Source: Rhynchospora pubera (Eukaryota; Streptophyta; Magnoliopsida; Poales; Cyperaceae). From it: a stretch of DNA of 64,000 bases. Each line of letters opens with the position of its first letter. Position 1 is the first letter of the stretch. Under the pieces are notes generated by a model. The model was not told where the DNA came from. It was given only the letters and a program-made list of their open reading frames with translations, and ran no database searches. The stretch covers positions 154,933,461 through 154,997,460 of the forward strand of contig CM051460.1 of the NCBI GenBank assembly GCA_028095005.1, read 5' to 3'. This document shows, in pieces, positions 33,201 to 44,313 of the stretch. Position numbers and translations under genes: made by a program.

Positions 33201-36200
33201 TCATTATTTTTTTTTGCTGAGCAGGTATAGCAAGGAGCCAGATGTACCTGTGTCGGCCCTTACCACTGCTTCGGGTGTCTTTGTAATATGCATGCTAGTT
33301 GGCTACATAGTGTATGCTGCATGGAATCGGTATGACAATGTCAAAGAGGATTGCCGCAAGATGGAGGAGTTGAAAAAACAAGCCGAGGCTGCTGATGTTG
33401 CAAAGTCTCAGGTTTTCTATGGTTTATCTAAACACATACTAAGAGTGCATTGGCACCATTTTTTATTTTTCTGTTTTTAGTTTTCCAAAACACAACTGTT
33501 TTTCTTTTTCATTTCTTTTCAAAATGTTCAATTTCATTTATAGAATCTAGAGCTCGATGCCATCAAGAATCAAATCTGAAACGGTCAGATCCGTTATAGT
33601 GATTATAAAATTTTTAACAAAATCTGATGCACAAATTACCAGAAAAAAACACATTAGCAAAACAACTTGTAACTGCCTGTTGATGCAGATAACACTAATT
33701 CAAACACAAAGTTATCACATATAAAATGACACAGCAGACGAGGAATAAGCTAGAATTTTGTTAGACGAAGAACAAAAGTCACATATATCAGATATTAAAG
33801 ACAATACATGGGTTTGGGCATTTTATCGAGGATATCTGTGATCACAACAAAACTTTTATTTGTGTAGTGCAATTCATAGATACAATTTTTGTAGAGTTCT
33901 CTCCGAATTTAGTTTTCTTAATCAAAACACAGATAGCGGTGAGAACAAAATTTGGGGTTGGCTGGTCAAATGTGTAATATGTTTTATTGTATTTTTTTCT
34001 ATTGAATTTTAATGAATTGATTTTTGTTTTAATTTGGACAGTTCCTAGCAACAGTTTCACATGAGATAAGAACACCCATGAATGGCGTGCTTGGTAAGTG
34101 AATGCTCTTTTATATGTACCTTAATTTTATCATCTTAAGCCATGTAATTGAATCATATATATTGCAAACTTTATGTGTCGTAGGAATGTTAGATATGCTT
34201 TTGGACACAAAGCTCAACTCGACCCAACAGGATTATGCACAAACTGCTCAGGTATGTGGCAAGACGCTAATCTCACTTATAAACGAAGTGCTTGATCGTG
34301 CAAAAATTGAGGCAGGAAAGTTAGAGCTTGAGTCAGTTCCATTTGATCTTCGGTCGATCTTGGATGAAGTCATCTCTTTGTCCTATTCAAAATCACGTGA
34401 GAAGTGTATTGAGGTACAATCTTTGTTCTATGATTTTTATTCACATTTATCACGTTCAGCTATTCATTCATTTCATGTTCTAAGTTTATCAAATGCAGCT
34501 TGCGGTGTATGTTTCTGATGGTGTTCCTGAGGTATTATTGGGTGATCCTGGAAGGTTTCGCCAGATAATTACCAATTTGGTTGGTAATTCAATTAAGGTA
34601 TTATTTGTAGTGTGCATCAAATGTTTTAATGTTTCCTTTTATTATTTTTGGGAATATGTTCCTTTTTGGTAACTAATCTTATGTTTTTTTCTTTCTTTTT
34701 TAGATACATTAGTTCCTGTAATATTTGCTTTTTGTTTCTTTGTTTCTTCGTTTCGGTAGTACGCACTTCTTTATTCTAAATGTGCTTACTTATTTTAATG
34801 TTTGATTTGTTGCAGTTTACAGAACGAGGCCACATATTTGTACAGGTGCACCTGGCCGACCATTCAAACCTTGTAGTAGAACAGAAACCTGAACCCAAAC
34901 TTAATGGGCATAATGATGATTCTATCCCTACTGCTCCGTTATCTGCCAATGCAGATTTTGACACACTTAGTGGGTATGAAACAGCTGACAAGCGCAACAC
35001 TTGGGAGAACTTCAACAAATTTCTCTCCTTGTCCTCTCACTCTACTCAAAATGGGTCAACCCACAACTCAAACTCTGAGTCGGTGACCCTAGTTGTCAGT
35101 GTTGAAGACACCGGCACTGGGATTCCTTTACATGCACAAAGTCGAGTTTTCACCCCTTTTATGCAAGCTGACAGCTCAACATCCAGAAATTATGGGGGTA
35201 CTGGTATTGGTTTAAGCATCAGTAAATGCTTGGTTGAACTTATGGGGGGTCAAATTTGGTTTGTGAGTCGGCCAGGGGTCGGCAGCACATTCACATTTAC
35301 TGCTGTGTTCCAGCGGTGCGAGAGAAATGGTGCTGTAGAAATGAAAAAAGATACTTTAGACATTTTGCCCAGTTGTTTTAGGGGATTTCATGCTATTTTG
35401 GTTGATGAGAGACCGGTGCGAGCTGTTGTTACCAAATACCACTTGCAACGACTTGGGATTTCGGTTGAGACTGTTGGAAATATCGACCTTGGGGTTGCTG
35501 CTTTGACTGCGGAAAAAGGAAGATTGTTATCAGGGTATGAATTCTGGTTCTAAAATAACTACAATAATAGTACTAGCAATAGCAATAATTGTTAGAAAGG
35601 ACAATAACCATGATGATAGCTTTACTAATGAGTGATAAATTAATAGAAGTAGCAACAACATAAAAACTGAAATTGTCTAGTACTTAATGAAGAAAAACAC
35701 ACTTAAATTAATGTCTTCAATTATATGAAAATATGAAAAAAAAATACACTAAAAAATTGAGCAATGAAAATGAATGTTTTACTATGAAGAACTTCATGCA
35801 AGGAAGATAGGACCAAAAGAGGAAACAGTAGACAGAAGCACAACTGTAATGGGTTGTTCTAAATTCCTAAAAGGCAGTGCATATATTGCCCATGTGTTCT
35901 TTCTATATATATTTAAGTAGCCCTTTATATTTTTCTATCTCAATTTGTTGATTTGTGACACCGTAAAGAACTCAGTAACCATATCTCCTTCCTGAGTAAC
36001 ATAAATTATATGCAACTGGTGCAGGACTAAAAGACAATGCATTTTCTTAGTTGAGACGGACTCGTGCAGCAGTAAAAATGAATCCTACTCACAAGACCAA
36101 ATCCTAGAAGGAAGCTGCAATGGGTGCAAGCTCCACCTGCCGAATCTATTCCTTTTAGCAACCTCGGAACTTGAGAAGGAAAGATTCCCGGGGTTTTCTG

Positions 36201-36874
36201 ACAATGCCTTCATAATGAAGCCCTTAAAAGCAAGTACAGTTGCTGCTTGTCTCCAACTAGCTCTAGGGGTTGATTCGCAAAATGCCAATGAAGATGGAAG
36301 TAATACTGAGGGGCCTTCATCTCTTCGTAGTTTACTGGTTGGAAAGAAAATTTTGGTGGTGGATGACAATAAAGTTAATTTGAGGGTGGCAGCTGGAACC
36401 TTGAAGAAATACGGGGCAGAAGTTCAATGTGTAGAAAGTGGAAAAGATGCTCTTGCTCTTCTGCAAGTGCCCCACAAGTTTGATGCTTGCTTCATGGATG
36501 TTCAGATGCCAGAAATGGATGGGTATGTCAAATCTAGCGTTTCTTTATTACTTTTTACAGATGTTTTCTTTTGGTTGTAATTGTGAATTTTCACCCTAGT
36601 GTTATTCTACAAAACCAGATTTGAAGCCACTCGGCAAATACGTCTTATAGAGAAGAAGGCAAATGAAAAGGTTAAAGCAGGAGAACATGGGACAGAAGAT
36701 GAAATGGCTGGTATGGACTGGCACTTACCAATTCTAGCCATGACGGCTGATGTGATACAAGCGACACACGAAGAGTGCATTAAATGCGGTATGGATGGTT
36801 ATGTATCGAAACCATTCGAAGAGAAACAACTGCACCAAGCTGTTGCTAAGTTGTGGGCATCAGCCAATTCTTGA
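30211..36874 (+). CDS. CRE1: Cytokinin receptor, CHASE-domain histidine kinase (CRE1/AHK4 type), 11 exons
   Basis: Exons 30211-30498, 31269-31502, 32328-32497, 32851-33069, 33225-33411, 34042-34093, 34184-34413, 34499-34597, 34816-35534, 36025-36522 and 36619-36874, all with GT-AG introns and consistent phase, give 983 aa. The protein binds cytokinin outside the cytosol (ER or plasma membrane) and starts a His-Asp phosphorelay to HPt proteins and B-type response regulators. Seen: membrane segment about 20-41; CHASE domain about 60-300 (TARTAFERPLLNGVAYAQ, AVLTSPFRLL, HLGVVLTFPVY); membrane segment about 313-336; H box FLATVSHEIRTPMNG with His373; N box NLVGNSIKF; G boxes EDTGTGIPL and GGTGIGLS; a degenerate receiver; then a true receiver with Asp846/847, phospho-acceptor Asp891 (FMDVQMPEMDG) and Lys963. 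MSGEEDREN and NHVHALAILVSTFHY resemble AHK4 more than AHK2/3. The N terminus lacks AHK4's roughly 100-residue extension. No lesion seen. Confidence 0.95.
31663..31954 (+). mobile_element. 5'-truncated retroposon (LINE 3' end) in intron 2 of the receptor gene
   Basis: The 13-bp word attatttaagtta lies at 31663-31675 and 31942-31954 and brackets a 266-bp insert that ends in an A-rich tail (ccaaaaaaataa). The insert is T/G-rich, and its end (ggtaccccttttt, ggggcgctttcttt) resembles the 3' end of plant L1-type LINEs. A TSD of this length plus a tail on the right shows target-primed insertion in the sense direction of the gene. It is within the 825-bp intron 31503-32327 and does not touch splice sites. 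Confidence 0.78.
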
Positions 36875-37170
36875 CTCAGCAAATCATGAACTAACCGACA
36901 AACAACTGCACCAAGCATGGAAGGGGTGATCTGATTCTTGTATAATTTTGTTGTGTAAATTTAACAAGTTTGTATATGTGCATGAGTTAGGTGATTGACT
37001 TGCCATGTAGCATATGTCATTACTTAGCATGGTCGTAAGGATATTTAGCAGGGTTTGTTTCTTTCTTTTTTTTTTAGTAGATGGTGTGGCTGTTGTATCG
37101 AAAGAGCTCTTATGAGCAAAATTTTGGTGTACGATTTATTTAATAATAGATTAACCTGTTGCAAGATCTT
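36875..37170 (+). other. Probable 3' untranslated region of the receptor gene
   Basis: T-rich sequence after the stop, without a canonical AATAAA. The word tttaataataga near 37138-37149 is a possible weak poly(A) signal. No other gene. Confidence 0.4.
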
Positions 37171-37335
37171 TATGGGCTTGTTTGGATGGTATAGGAATTT
37201 GGGGAATTTTTAATTCCTAGGCATAAATTTATTATAAACAATCCAAACTCTTCACAAAATTACACACTTCCCAATAAATTTATGCCTAGGAATTGAAAAT
37301 TCTTCAAATTCCTAAGCGATCAAAACGGCCCCTAT
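37171..37335. mobile_element. Tourist-like MITE with TAT TSD
   Basis: The element 37174-37332 (159 bp) starts gggcttgtttggatgg and ends gcgatcaaaacggcccc. TAT flanks both ends (37171-37173, 37333-37335). Inner arms share attcctaggcataaattta with the copy at 23351-23528. It lies just beyond the receptor gene's 3' end, a common MITE position. Confidence 0.9.
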
Positions 37336-37623
37336 GTAACTTGGACCTTCATTACTTGGTAAAAAAAAGGCATGAATATGAGAAATTCATAAACTAATGT
37401 AGTTCAGACGTTTTATTTCTTTATGTCCTAAGTTTGTATCCTATCTTCTTTGAAGAACACAGCCACATGTAGATTTCAAAGCAATATCTTGCTCAGTTTG
37501 TGCTTTATTTATGTTTTTTTTTTGTTGTCTTCCGTTACTTTGGAGATTTTATGTAAACAACTACTACCATGCTATATTTTTGGGTATAATATATGTCATC
37601 TATATTTTTGCAGGAATTATAAG

Positions 37624-37874
37624 TGCCATCGGCAAATATACCATCTCAGCCATCGCTAAATACAAAGTGAACATATACAGCAAACAAAGTGAACATATAG
37701 ATGATCTAAGTGAACACTTACAAACAAATAAGCGTTGTCATCACTTGTTCAGAAGTTTACATGTATATTCAACTTATTTTCATTGAACTTATTTGTTTGT
37801 ATGTGTTCACTTAGATCGTCTATATGTTCACTTTATGTTTAGCGATGGCTGGGATGATATATTTGCCGATGGCA
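37624..37874. repeat. Inverted-repeat element with TGCCATCGGC ends
   Basis: About 251 bp. The left arm tgccatcggcaaatatacc, agccatcgctaaata, gtgaacatatagatgatcta is mirrored by tagatcgtctatatgttcac, tagcgatggct, and atttgccgatggca on the right. A diverged gccatc...gccatcc segment follows to about 37915. No TSD identified. Frames 37450-37786 are read-through. Confidence 0.75.
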
Positions 37875-37929
37875 GTAATCAATTTCCATGTTTTTGCCAT
37901 CTAGCGCCATCCATCACTAAAAATAACAG

Positions 37930-38457
37930 TCTCAGATCTCCACTCCCCTTCTTTTTCGTTCACTTCCTTTCTCCCCTTGATGCCTTGTGCTCCTCTCTTT
38001 CTCCCCTTCCCCTCACCTCCAAATCACCACCACTTCCCTTCTCTCACCTTTGTCGCCCCTCTGCCTCGCTCCTCTCCTCTTCTCCATCGTTCTCCGCCTT
38101 CCTCCTTCGCCTAGCTTCCTCTCCTCTCCTCCACCGCCCTCTGCCTCTCTCCTCTTCTTCCGCCCTCCATCTCGTCTTCTCCCCTTCGACTTCAACTCTC
38201 CCTCCTAGCTACCTCAGCCTTACTCCCTTTCACCTCTATGTGAACTCTGCCTCATTTTTTAAAGATGAACATGTACAACAACAAAGTGAATAGATACTAA
38301 GATAAGATGAAGAGGAGATAAGGGAGTAGGAAAGAAGGGGAGATGTGCATTGGAGGGAGGGGAGGGGTATGTTGAAGGAAAAAAAAGGAAGGACGAGGAA
38401 GGAGAGACACGCTCAAGGAGAAAGGGGATCAATGCGCCGAAGGAGGGAGATGAGTGC
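37930..38457. other. Polypyrimidine block followed by polypurine block
   Basis: From about 37930 to 38220 the strand is dominated by C/T (cctctcctctcctcc), and from about 38300 to 38457 by G/A (ggagggaggggaggggtatg). The two are roughly complementary in composition and may be the arms of a degraded inverted repeat. The Ser/Pro/Leu-rich frame 37793-38293 is a composition artefact. Confidence 0.45.
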
Positions 38458-38987
38458 CAGGGGCGGATCCAAAATTTTTTTTCGAGTCAGGCACAATTAT
38501 AATATAATAAAATTTATCTAGATCAAGAGTTCAAGATTTAGGCACAAACACACATAAATTTTTTAACAATCCAGACTATTTTTTAAGCCCAGGCACCGCC
38601 TAAACTTACATATATCAGGTCTCTAATTTAAAAAATTTTAACTCAGGCACTTGCCACGTCACCTCATTTAGGCTGTCAATGGCATTAGAAAACACGTGAT
38701 GTTGTTTCGTATAACCGAAACAGAACAAATAACGATACTAATTTTTAATTTCATTTCAATAACGAAACAACAAACGAAACAAAGAATCATACCGTTTTGT
38801 CTCTTTTTAAACCGTTTCATGTGTAAATTCTGAAGTGGAACGAATAAACAAATGATATTCTATACCGTTTAAAAAACGGAACACTTAACGAAATGAAATC
38901 TTATACCGTGTTCCATAATGGAATGAAAAATGAAACAACTTGTTTCATATGTTTCGTCCACGTTTGGCAGCCCTAGATCCGCCTCTG
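38458..38987. mobile_element. hAT-like MITE (outer element of a nested pair)
   Basis: Starts caggggcggatcca and ends tagatccgcctctg, whose complement cagaggcggatcta matches the start at 12 of 14 positions. The left half reads ttttttcgagtcaggcac, a form common in plant MITEs of this class. The octamers next to the ends (atgagtgc and aggagagg) do not match, so the TSD has decayed or the right side was rearranged. A second hAT-like element occupies 38669-38975. Confidence 0.68.
38669..38975. mobile_element. hAT-like MITE nested in the element above
   Basis: Begins taggctgtcaatggc and ends cgtttggcagcccta, with an interior of gaaacg/cgtttc words like the elements at 7946-8250 and 8355-8579. It directly abuts the outer element's right terminus. 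No 8-bp TSD remains (acctcatt against gatccgcc), which suggests a deletion or conversion at the right junction. Confidence 0.72.
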
Positions 38988-39129
38988 AGGAGAGGAGCGC
39001 TGAAAGGAGTGAGGGAGAGGACATATGCGTTCAAGGAGAGAGGAGAGATGCTGGACGACAGAACGCCCTCCATGTTTTTGAGCTAATATGGATGACAACT
39101 TCCCTGCAGCCCACAAATTTGTAGGCCTA

Positions 39130-39550
39130 TTGGCGTTGGTTTTTTTTTTTTTTCCGGCTTAGTTGTTTATTGAATATACTTTTTTTTTCTCCTTTTATAA
39201 TGAAACTGACCCAATGACTCGACTGGGCTTATTTTTATATAACTATAAAAACGGATATCCTATATACCATCCTAAAGATTGTGTCATCCTGCCATCCTAC
39301 ATGCCATCAAGGCCCAATATACTCTCACGTGAGAGGCACGTGATTTTTAATCCATTAATTTCCATTTCCGATCCCTTTTCTCTCTCTCTATCAGATTACA
39401 ATACTATTAACACCTCATTCAATTTTCGCCTCTACCTCTTCCAGATCTACAAATCTACAGTTAGGGTTTGACGAATTTCAAAAATAGATCGAAAATTGTT
39501 GAAACGATGTATGATCAGAATTCCTCCTTTCTTTTTGCTGGATCAGATTT
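39130..39550. promoter_or_regulatory. Possible promoter and leader of the decayed locus
   Basis: Contains ctcacgtgagaggcacgtga at about 39326-39345, with two ACGTG core words (G-box/ABRE type), then a ctctctctatc tract and tagggttt near 39462, all common in plant promoters and leaders, ahead of the ATG at 39551. No transcription evidence is available. Confidence 0.3.
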
Positions 39551-42500
39551 ATGCCTAGCTCACCAACCCAGGCGACCAATTCCCCTGCCTCTTCAACCAA
39601 GGTTTGTACCTCTTTCAATTTTGGTGTCAGATTTAGAAAAATTTGTATAATTTGGATTCGAATTTTCATTTCGCTTAGCTTGTGATGCTTTTTATTTACT
39701 TGATCTGTGTTGCGGAGTCTGTCTACGTTTTAATAAAATTAGACGAATTCGTTTTAGTAATTTAGTCAAGTAGATGTTGTGGAAAAATATTGTTGTAAAA
39801 AGACAAAACATCAAATTCTCAGGATTATAAGAAGATTGAATTATCACATAATGAAAACTTAATCTATGTTGTGATTTAGTTCCGTAATTTTTTTTCAGTT
39901 GTCCACATCTTAGAGTTTTTTTTCCATCTCTCAAGTAATTACTAATTAGTTCATCTAATATCCGTCACTTTATTCTAGATCTACAATAGAGAGATAAGTT
40001 ATACAATATGCAGTTTCTAAGATTACTAATTTGTTTGTTATAGTGTTCTTTCAATAATTAGTATAAGTTACTTTATAAAAAATATATTTTTAATGTATGT
40101 GTAGAGATTAATCATTTAGTTTCCTGATTATTAATTACATGAATTGATATGTTCTAGTGCATAAGTTAAATTATATAACAAGGGAGTACTTATTCCACAT
40201 GGAAGGAGTACTTCTTCTGTTTGTTTAAAAATAAGGGAGTAGTTAATCAAGGAATTACTTTTTAAAGTTTCTATTTGATTTACTATATGCATTCCCAGAT
40301 TATATATCATTTTTTATCAAAAGAAACTTATACAAAAACAAGGGAGTAATTATTAGTGATCATCACATGTTATTTTCATAATGCTTGTGTACAAATATAA
40401 GTTAAATGACAACAAAGCAATACTATTTAACGATAAAGGATTATTTATTTGACATGAAAGGAGTATTTATTTGACTGTTATTATTACTTTTAAATTTACA
40501 GAGTTTCCTAGTTCAGAGTCACCTTCTGCTGGTCCTGCGCAAGGAGGTCGTTGAGGTGGCAGTCGAGGAGAAATTTCTGCTGGTCGTCAAGGTGGCATTA
40601 GAAAACATTCTGCTGAAAGTGGCGGTCGTGGTGAAGGAGGTAAACGTGGTCGTGGTCATGGTCGTGGCCATGGCCGTACCCGTGGACGTGGACGTGGACA
40701 GGAGCATGAAGTGCTCCCCTCTGAATTTGGTTAGACTAATATGTTTTTAATGTTTATTTAAAAATTATGTTTACATACCTGTTCATATGGTATTTAAATA
40801 CTTTGATTCTATTCATACAAAACAATAGAGTATGTAATTTTGTTTATTAAAATAAGTTATTTTTATTCTTTTTTTTTCATTTTGCTATAGATGTGTATCT
40901 GGCTATTTGGTTGTAAGCAAATCATACTAAGGGAGTATATAAATAAGTCTGAGAGAGTACCTAAATATAAGTGATGATTTTTTGTTTTGATTTGCTGAGA
41001 AATAAAATAAATATCAGGAGGGAGTGCATAAGTAAGTATGAGAGAGTACCTAAATACTATGGATGGTTTTAGTGTACTTTCCTGAGAAGTAAAATAAATA
41101 TCATTAGAGATTACATAAATAAGTATGAGGGAGTACCTAAATATTACTAATGGTTTTGATGTGATTTGATGAGAAATAAAATAAATATCAGAAGGGAGTA
41201 CATAAATAAGTATGAGAGATTAACTATCATTATGTATCTATTATTGAATAAGTTACTTTTAGCACAAGGAGTAGATATTTATGTTCAAGGAATATTTGTC
41301 ACTGTAATAAAGGAGTAAATACCTGAGCAATTTTTTGTTGTTATAGGTGGGTCAGTAAGTGATGTTAATCCTCAAAATAATCCTAGATGAGGATCTGGTA
41401 AATACATTTTCTAGTTTATATCTATTAAAATTTTATGTGTGTATGCTTTTTTTTCAATAAGAGAGCAATTACATTCCACTTTTTTCAATAAGGGAGTAAT
41501 TACATTCCACTTTTTTCATTTTAGGTGGGTTAGGAGTTACTGAGAGTCATTACATGCTTCACACTGTAGAGAATAAACAGAGAAGGTACCTGATATTGAG
41601 GCTCAAGTCAATCGTGGTAGAGATGCTGGGCATGGAGACATAGAAGCAATAGATCGTAAAATGAAAGTGTCCAATGTATGGAGAACTCGACAATGCAGAG
41701 GGACATGATGTGAATGGTGAGTTTATCAAATTTAATTTGTTACATTTATTATTGGTTATGTTTTTAATGGTTATAAAATTTCTTCTATAAAATTTGTTCT
41801 TTTGTTTTCATTTATTACATATTGAAATGCTCAAGGAGTATTTAGTTTAAATTAGAGATTATTTATTTTCAATCAAGAGAGTACATTGATTTTGTGGCTT
41901 ATACATACTGCATTGCTCAGGGAGTATATATTTTTATTCAAGGGAGTACATATTTCTAATCAAGGGAGTATATCGATTATTGTGCTTCTAAATTTTATAA
42001 TTGAGTCAAATTTAATTTGCTATATTTATTTTTGGTAACCATATAGTATATTTTTTTGTGGTTATAAAATTTATTTTTTTATTTTCATTTATTACATATT
42101 GAAATGCTCAGAGAGTATTTAGATTTTAGATTGAATTATGGAGTATTTATTTTCAACCAAGAGAGTATATTAAGTTTTTTTATTTTCTCTCTTATACATA
42201 ATTAGTGTGTTTATAAAATTTATTATTGTTTATATTTACTACATACTGCATTCCTCAGGGAGTATCTAGTGTATACTAGGGAGTATATTTTTTATTCATG
42301 GGAGTACATATTTCTAATCACGGGAGTATATTTTTTTATTCATGGGAGTACATATTTATAATCACGGGAGTATATTTTTTATTTATGGGAGTACATATTT
42401 CTAATCATGGGAGTATATTTTTTTATTCATGGGAGTACATATTTCTAATCACGGAAGTACATATTTTTTTATTCATGGGAGTATTTTTTTTATTCATGGG

Positions 42501-43261
42501 AGTACATATTTGTAATCAAGGGAGTATATTGATTATTGTGTTTCTAAATTCTATAATTGAGTCAAATTTAATTTGCTACATTTATTTTTGGTAACCATAT
42601 AGTATATTTTTTTGTGGTTATAAAATTTATTTTTTTATTTTCATTTATTACATATTGAAATGCTCAGAGAGTATTTAGATTTTAGATTGAATTATGGAGT
42701 ATTTATTTTCAATCAAGAGAGTATACTAAGTTTTTTTATTTTCTCTCTTATACATAATTGGTGTGTTTATAAAATTTATTATTGTTTATATTTACTACAT
42801 GCTGCATTCCTCAGGGAGTATCTAGTGTATGCTAGGGAGTATATATTTTTTATTCATGGGAGTACATATTTCTAATCACGGGAGTATATTTTTTTATTCA
42901 TGGGAGTACATATTTCTAATCACGAGAGTATATTTTTTTATTCATGGGAGTACGTATTTCTAATCACGGGAGTGTATTTTTTTATTCATGGAAGTACATA
43001 TTTCTAATCACGGGAGTACATATTTTTTTTATTCATGGGAGTATATTTTTTTATTCATGGGAGTACATATTTCTAATCACGACATTTAAAGATTGGACTA
43101 ATACTTTCTTTCATATTGACCTATTTAATCTTTTATTGCAGGGAGTTTTGTCTACTGGTTCTGTTTTCAATTTAAATAGAACAAATCCTGATCTTCTAGG
43201 AGCCAGTTTTGATGCTTCCGATTATCTCTTTGTTGCGTCTTGTAACAATGTGCAATGGTAG
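39551..43261 (+). pseudogene. Decayed intron-containing gene of unknown family with an RG-rich segment
   Basis: I do not recognise this gene. Exon-like pieces with good splice edges are spaced along 3.7 kb. They are 39551-39601 (MPSSPTQATNSPASSTK, donor GT after it); about 40502-40731, whose one frame reads Gly/Arg repeats (GRGHGRGHGRTRGRGRG) with one TGA; about 41347-41397 (GSVSDVNPQNNPR then TGA); about 41525-41640; and a last piece about 43141-43261 (STGSVFNLNRTNPDLLGASF) ending TAG. Both TGA codons stand where CGA would fit, as expected from decay of methylated CpG. RG-rich proteins often bind nucleic acid, but no function is assigned. It could be part of a transposon; I found no terminal repeats. 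Confidence 0.3.
41730..43080. repeat. GGGAGTA minisatellite and 556-bp tandem duplication
   Basis: The word gggagta (or agagagta) followed by an AT-rich spacer recurs at about 20-45 bp intervals. It is thinly spread from about 40190 and dense at 42240-42525 and 42810-43080, where units alternate ttcatgggagtacatatt and ctaatcacgggagtatat. On a larger scale, the block starting gattattgtg at 41975 is repeated at 42531 (period 556 bp) with few changes, and a more diverged third copy lies at about 41730-41970. The frames seen here (42298-42594, 42944-43261) follow the repeat. Confidence 0.85.
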
Positions 43262-44171
43262 ATGTACATTGTTCATAAGAAAGCCAATTTGGCTGAAATT
43301 TATTGCACAACAGAGGATGCAAATGGCTTATTTGACTGAATAGTGGATGCTTATTTCAAGTTCTTATGTAGAAGTTTATATTTCCTTATTAAGAAGCATA
43401 TGCTCGATTAGTATATTGAATGGTTATTTGTACAATTTTGTTGTTTATTGAATGATTATTTTGAACTCCATATAAAGAAATATATACTCACTTCATTTAT
43501 ATCTTTAATTAATGCGTTATATATAATTAATCATTTTGTGAATAATAATTGTTACAAAAATAAGTACTCCATTAATATGAAAAATTTAATTGTATAGGTA
43601 GAAATATATACTTCCTTATGTTCCACTTACATAGCGTCAAATGGCAGAATTTCTTTAATAATAAACTTATTTATGTACTCCCGTACATTATGTTAGATAC
43701 TCCTAGTTTTTATATGAGGTCAGTGTGTAGATGACGTCAGCGTCCAGCTGTATACACCTGACGCGCAGATCGCAACTTCCATCATGAATGACTAGTATGT
43801 TGTAGAGATGATGTCAGCGTGATGTCACCCAGTTATATTGTTCTATCACATTAATTGCACGGCGCATCTATATGGGCCAGGCTATCTATGCGGCTGGATT
43901 TGTATGGGATGTCGGGGATGTCAAAATAGTGGGATGCCCCAAATCAGCTCCGGTGCGCGGATCCAAAGAAATACACTCAGTCTTAAAAATAAATAAATAA
44001 AAATGGATAAAGGAAAAGAGAAAGAAACTCACTTAATTTTTGCACAAACAAAACGGCTGAGTACATATACCGAAAAGAACGTTCTTCTATAAATGTTTTA
44101 ATCACTTCAAACTTTGTTTCGAATAATATAGTCATTTAAATGTATATTCATAATCGAAATATAATCTAAAA
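43262..44171. other. Non-coding stretch
   Basis: AT-rich to about 43690, then a GC-richer part (43730-43970) with repeated gatgtcagcgt words. No gene recognised. Confidence 0.45.
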
Positions 44172-44269
44172 CTAGGGTTGGACATCGAGTTTCGCTCGAT
44201 ACAATATTTTTTTACATAATTTAAAGTTTGGTATCTATTATATTATTTTTTATATATGTTAATAAAAAT
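44172..44269 (-). mobile_element. 3' terminus of a second Helitron, minus strand
   Basis: Read on the minus strand the sequence ends atcgagcgaaactcgat (6-bp stem atcgag/ctcgat, 5-base loop, 44184-44200), then gtccaacc, then CTAG (44172-44175) followed by T. This is the standard Helitron 3' terminal structure. The body must therefore extend to the right from 44172. It is interrupted at 44270 by the MITE carrying the large Helitron and would continue at about 55175, where the satellite lies. Its 5' end is not in the window. Confidence 0.68.
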
Positions 44270-44313
44270 GGGGCCGTTTGGATCGCTTAGGAATTTGGAA
44301 AATTATAAAACAT

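Noticed and set aside
35535..36024. Possible gene break in the receptor, because about 40 residues near the degenerate receiver look short relative to AHK4
   Set aside because: Splicing 35534 to 36025 is in phase and gives an uninterrupted product; this linker is variable between orthologues.
37793..38293. 166-codon Ser/Pro/Leu-rich frame
   Set aside because: Product of a C/T-rich tract; the matching minus-strand frame is Gly/Arg/Glu-rich, as expected from composition alone.
40556..40750. Valine-rich 64-codon frame over the RG-rich segment
   Set aside because: It is the shifted reading of ggtcgt repeats; the Gly/Arg frame is more protein-like although broken by one stop.
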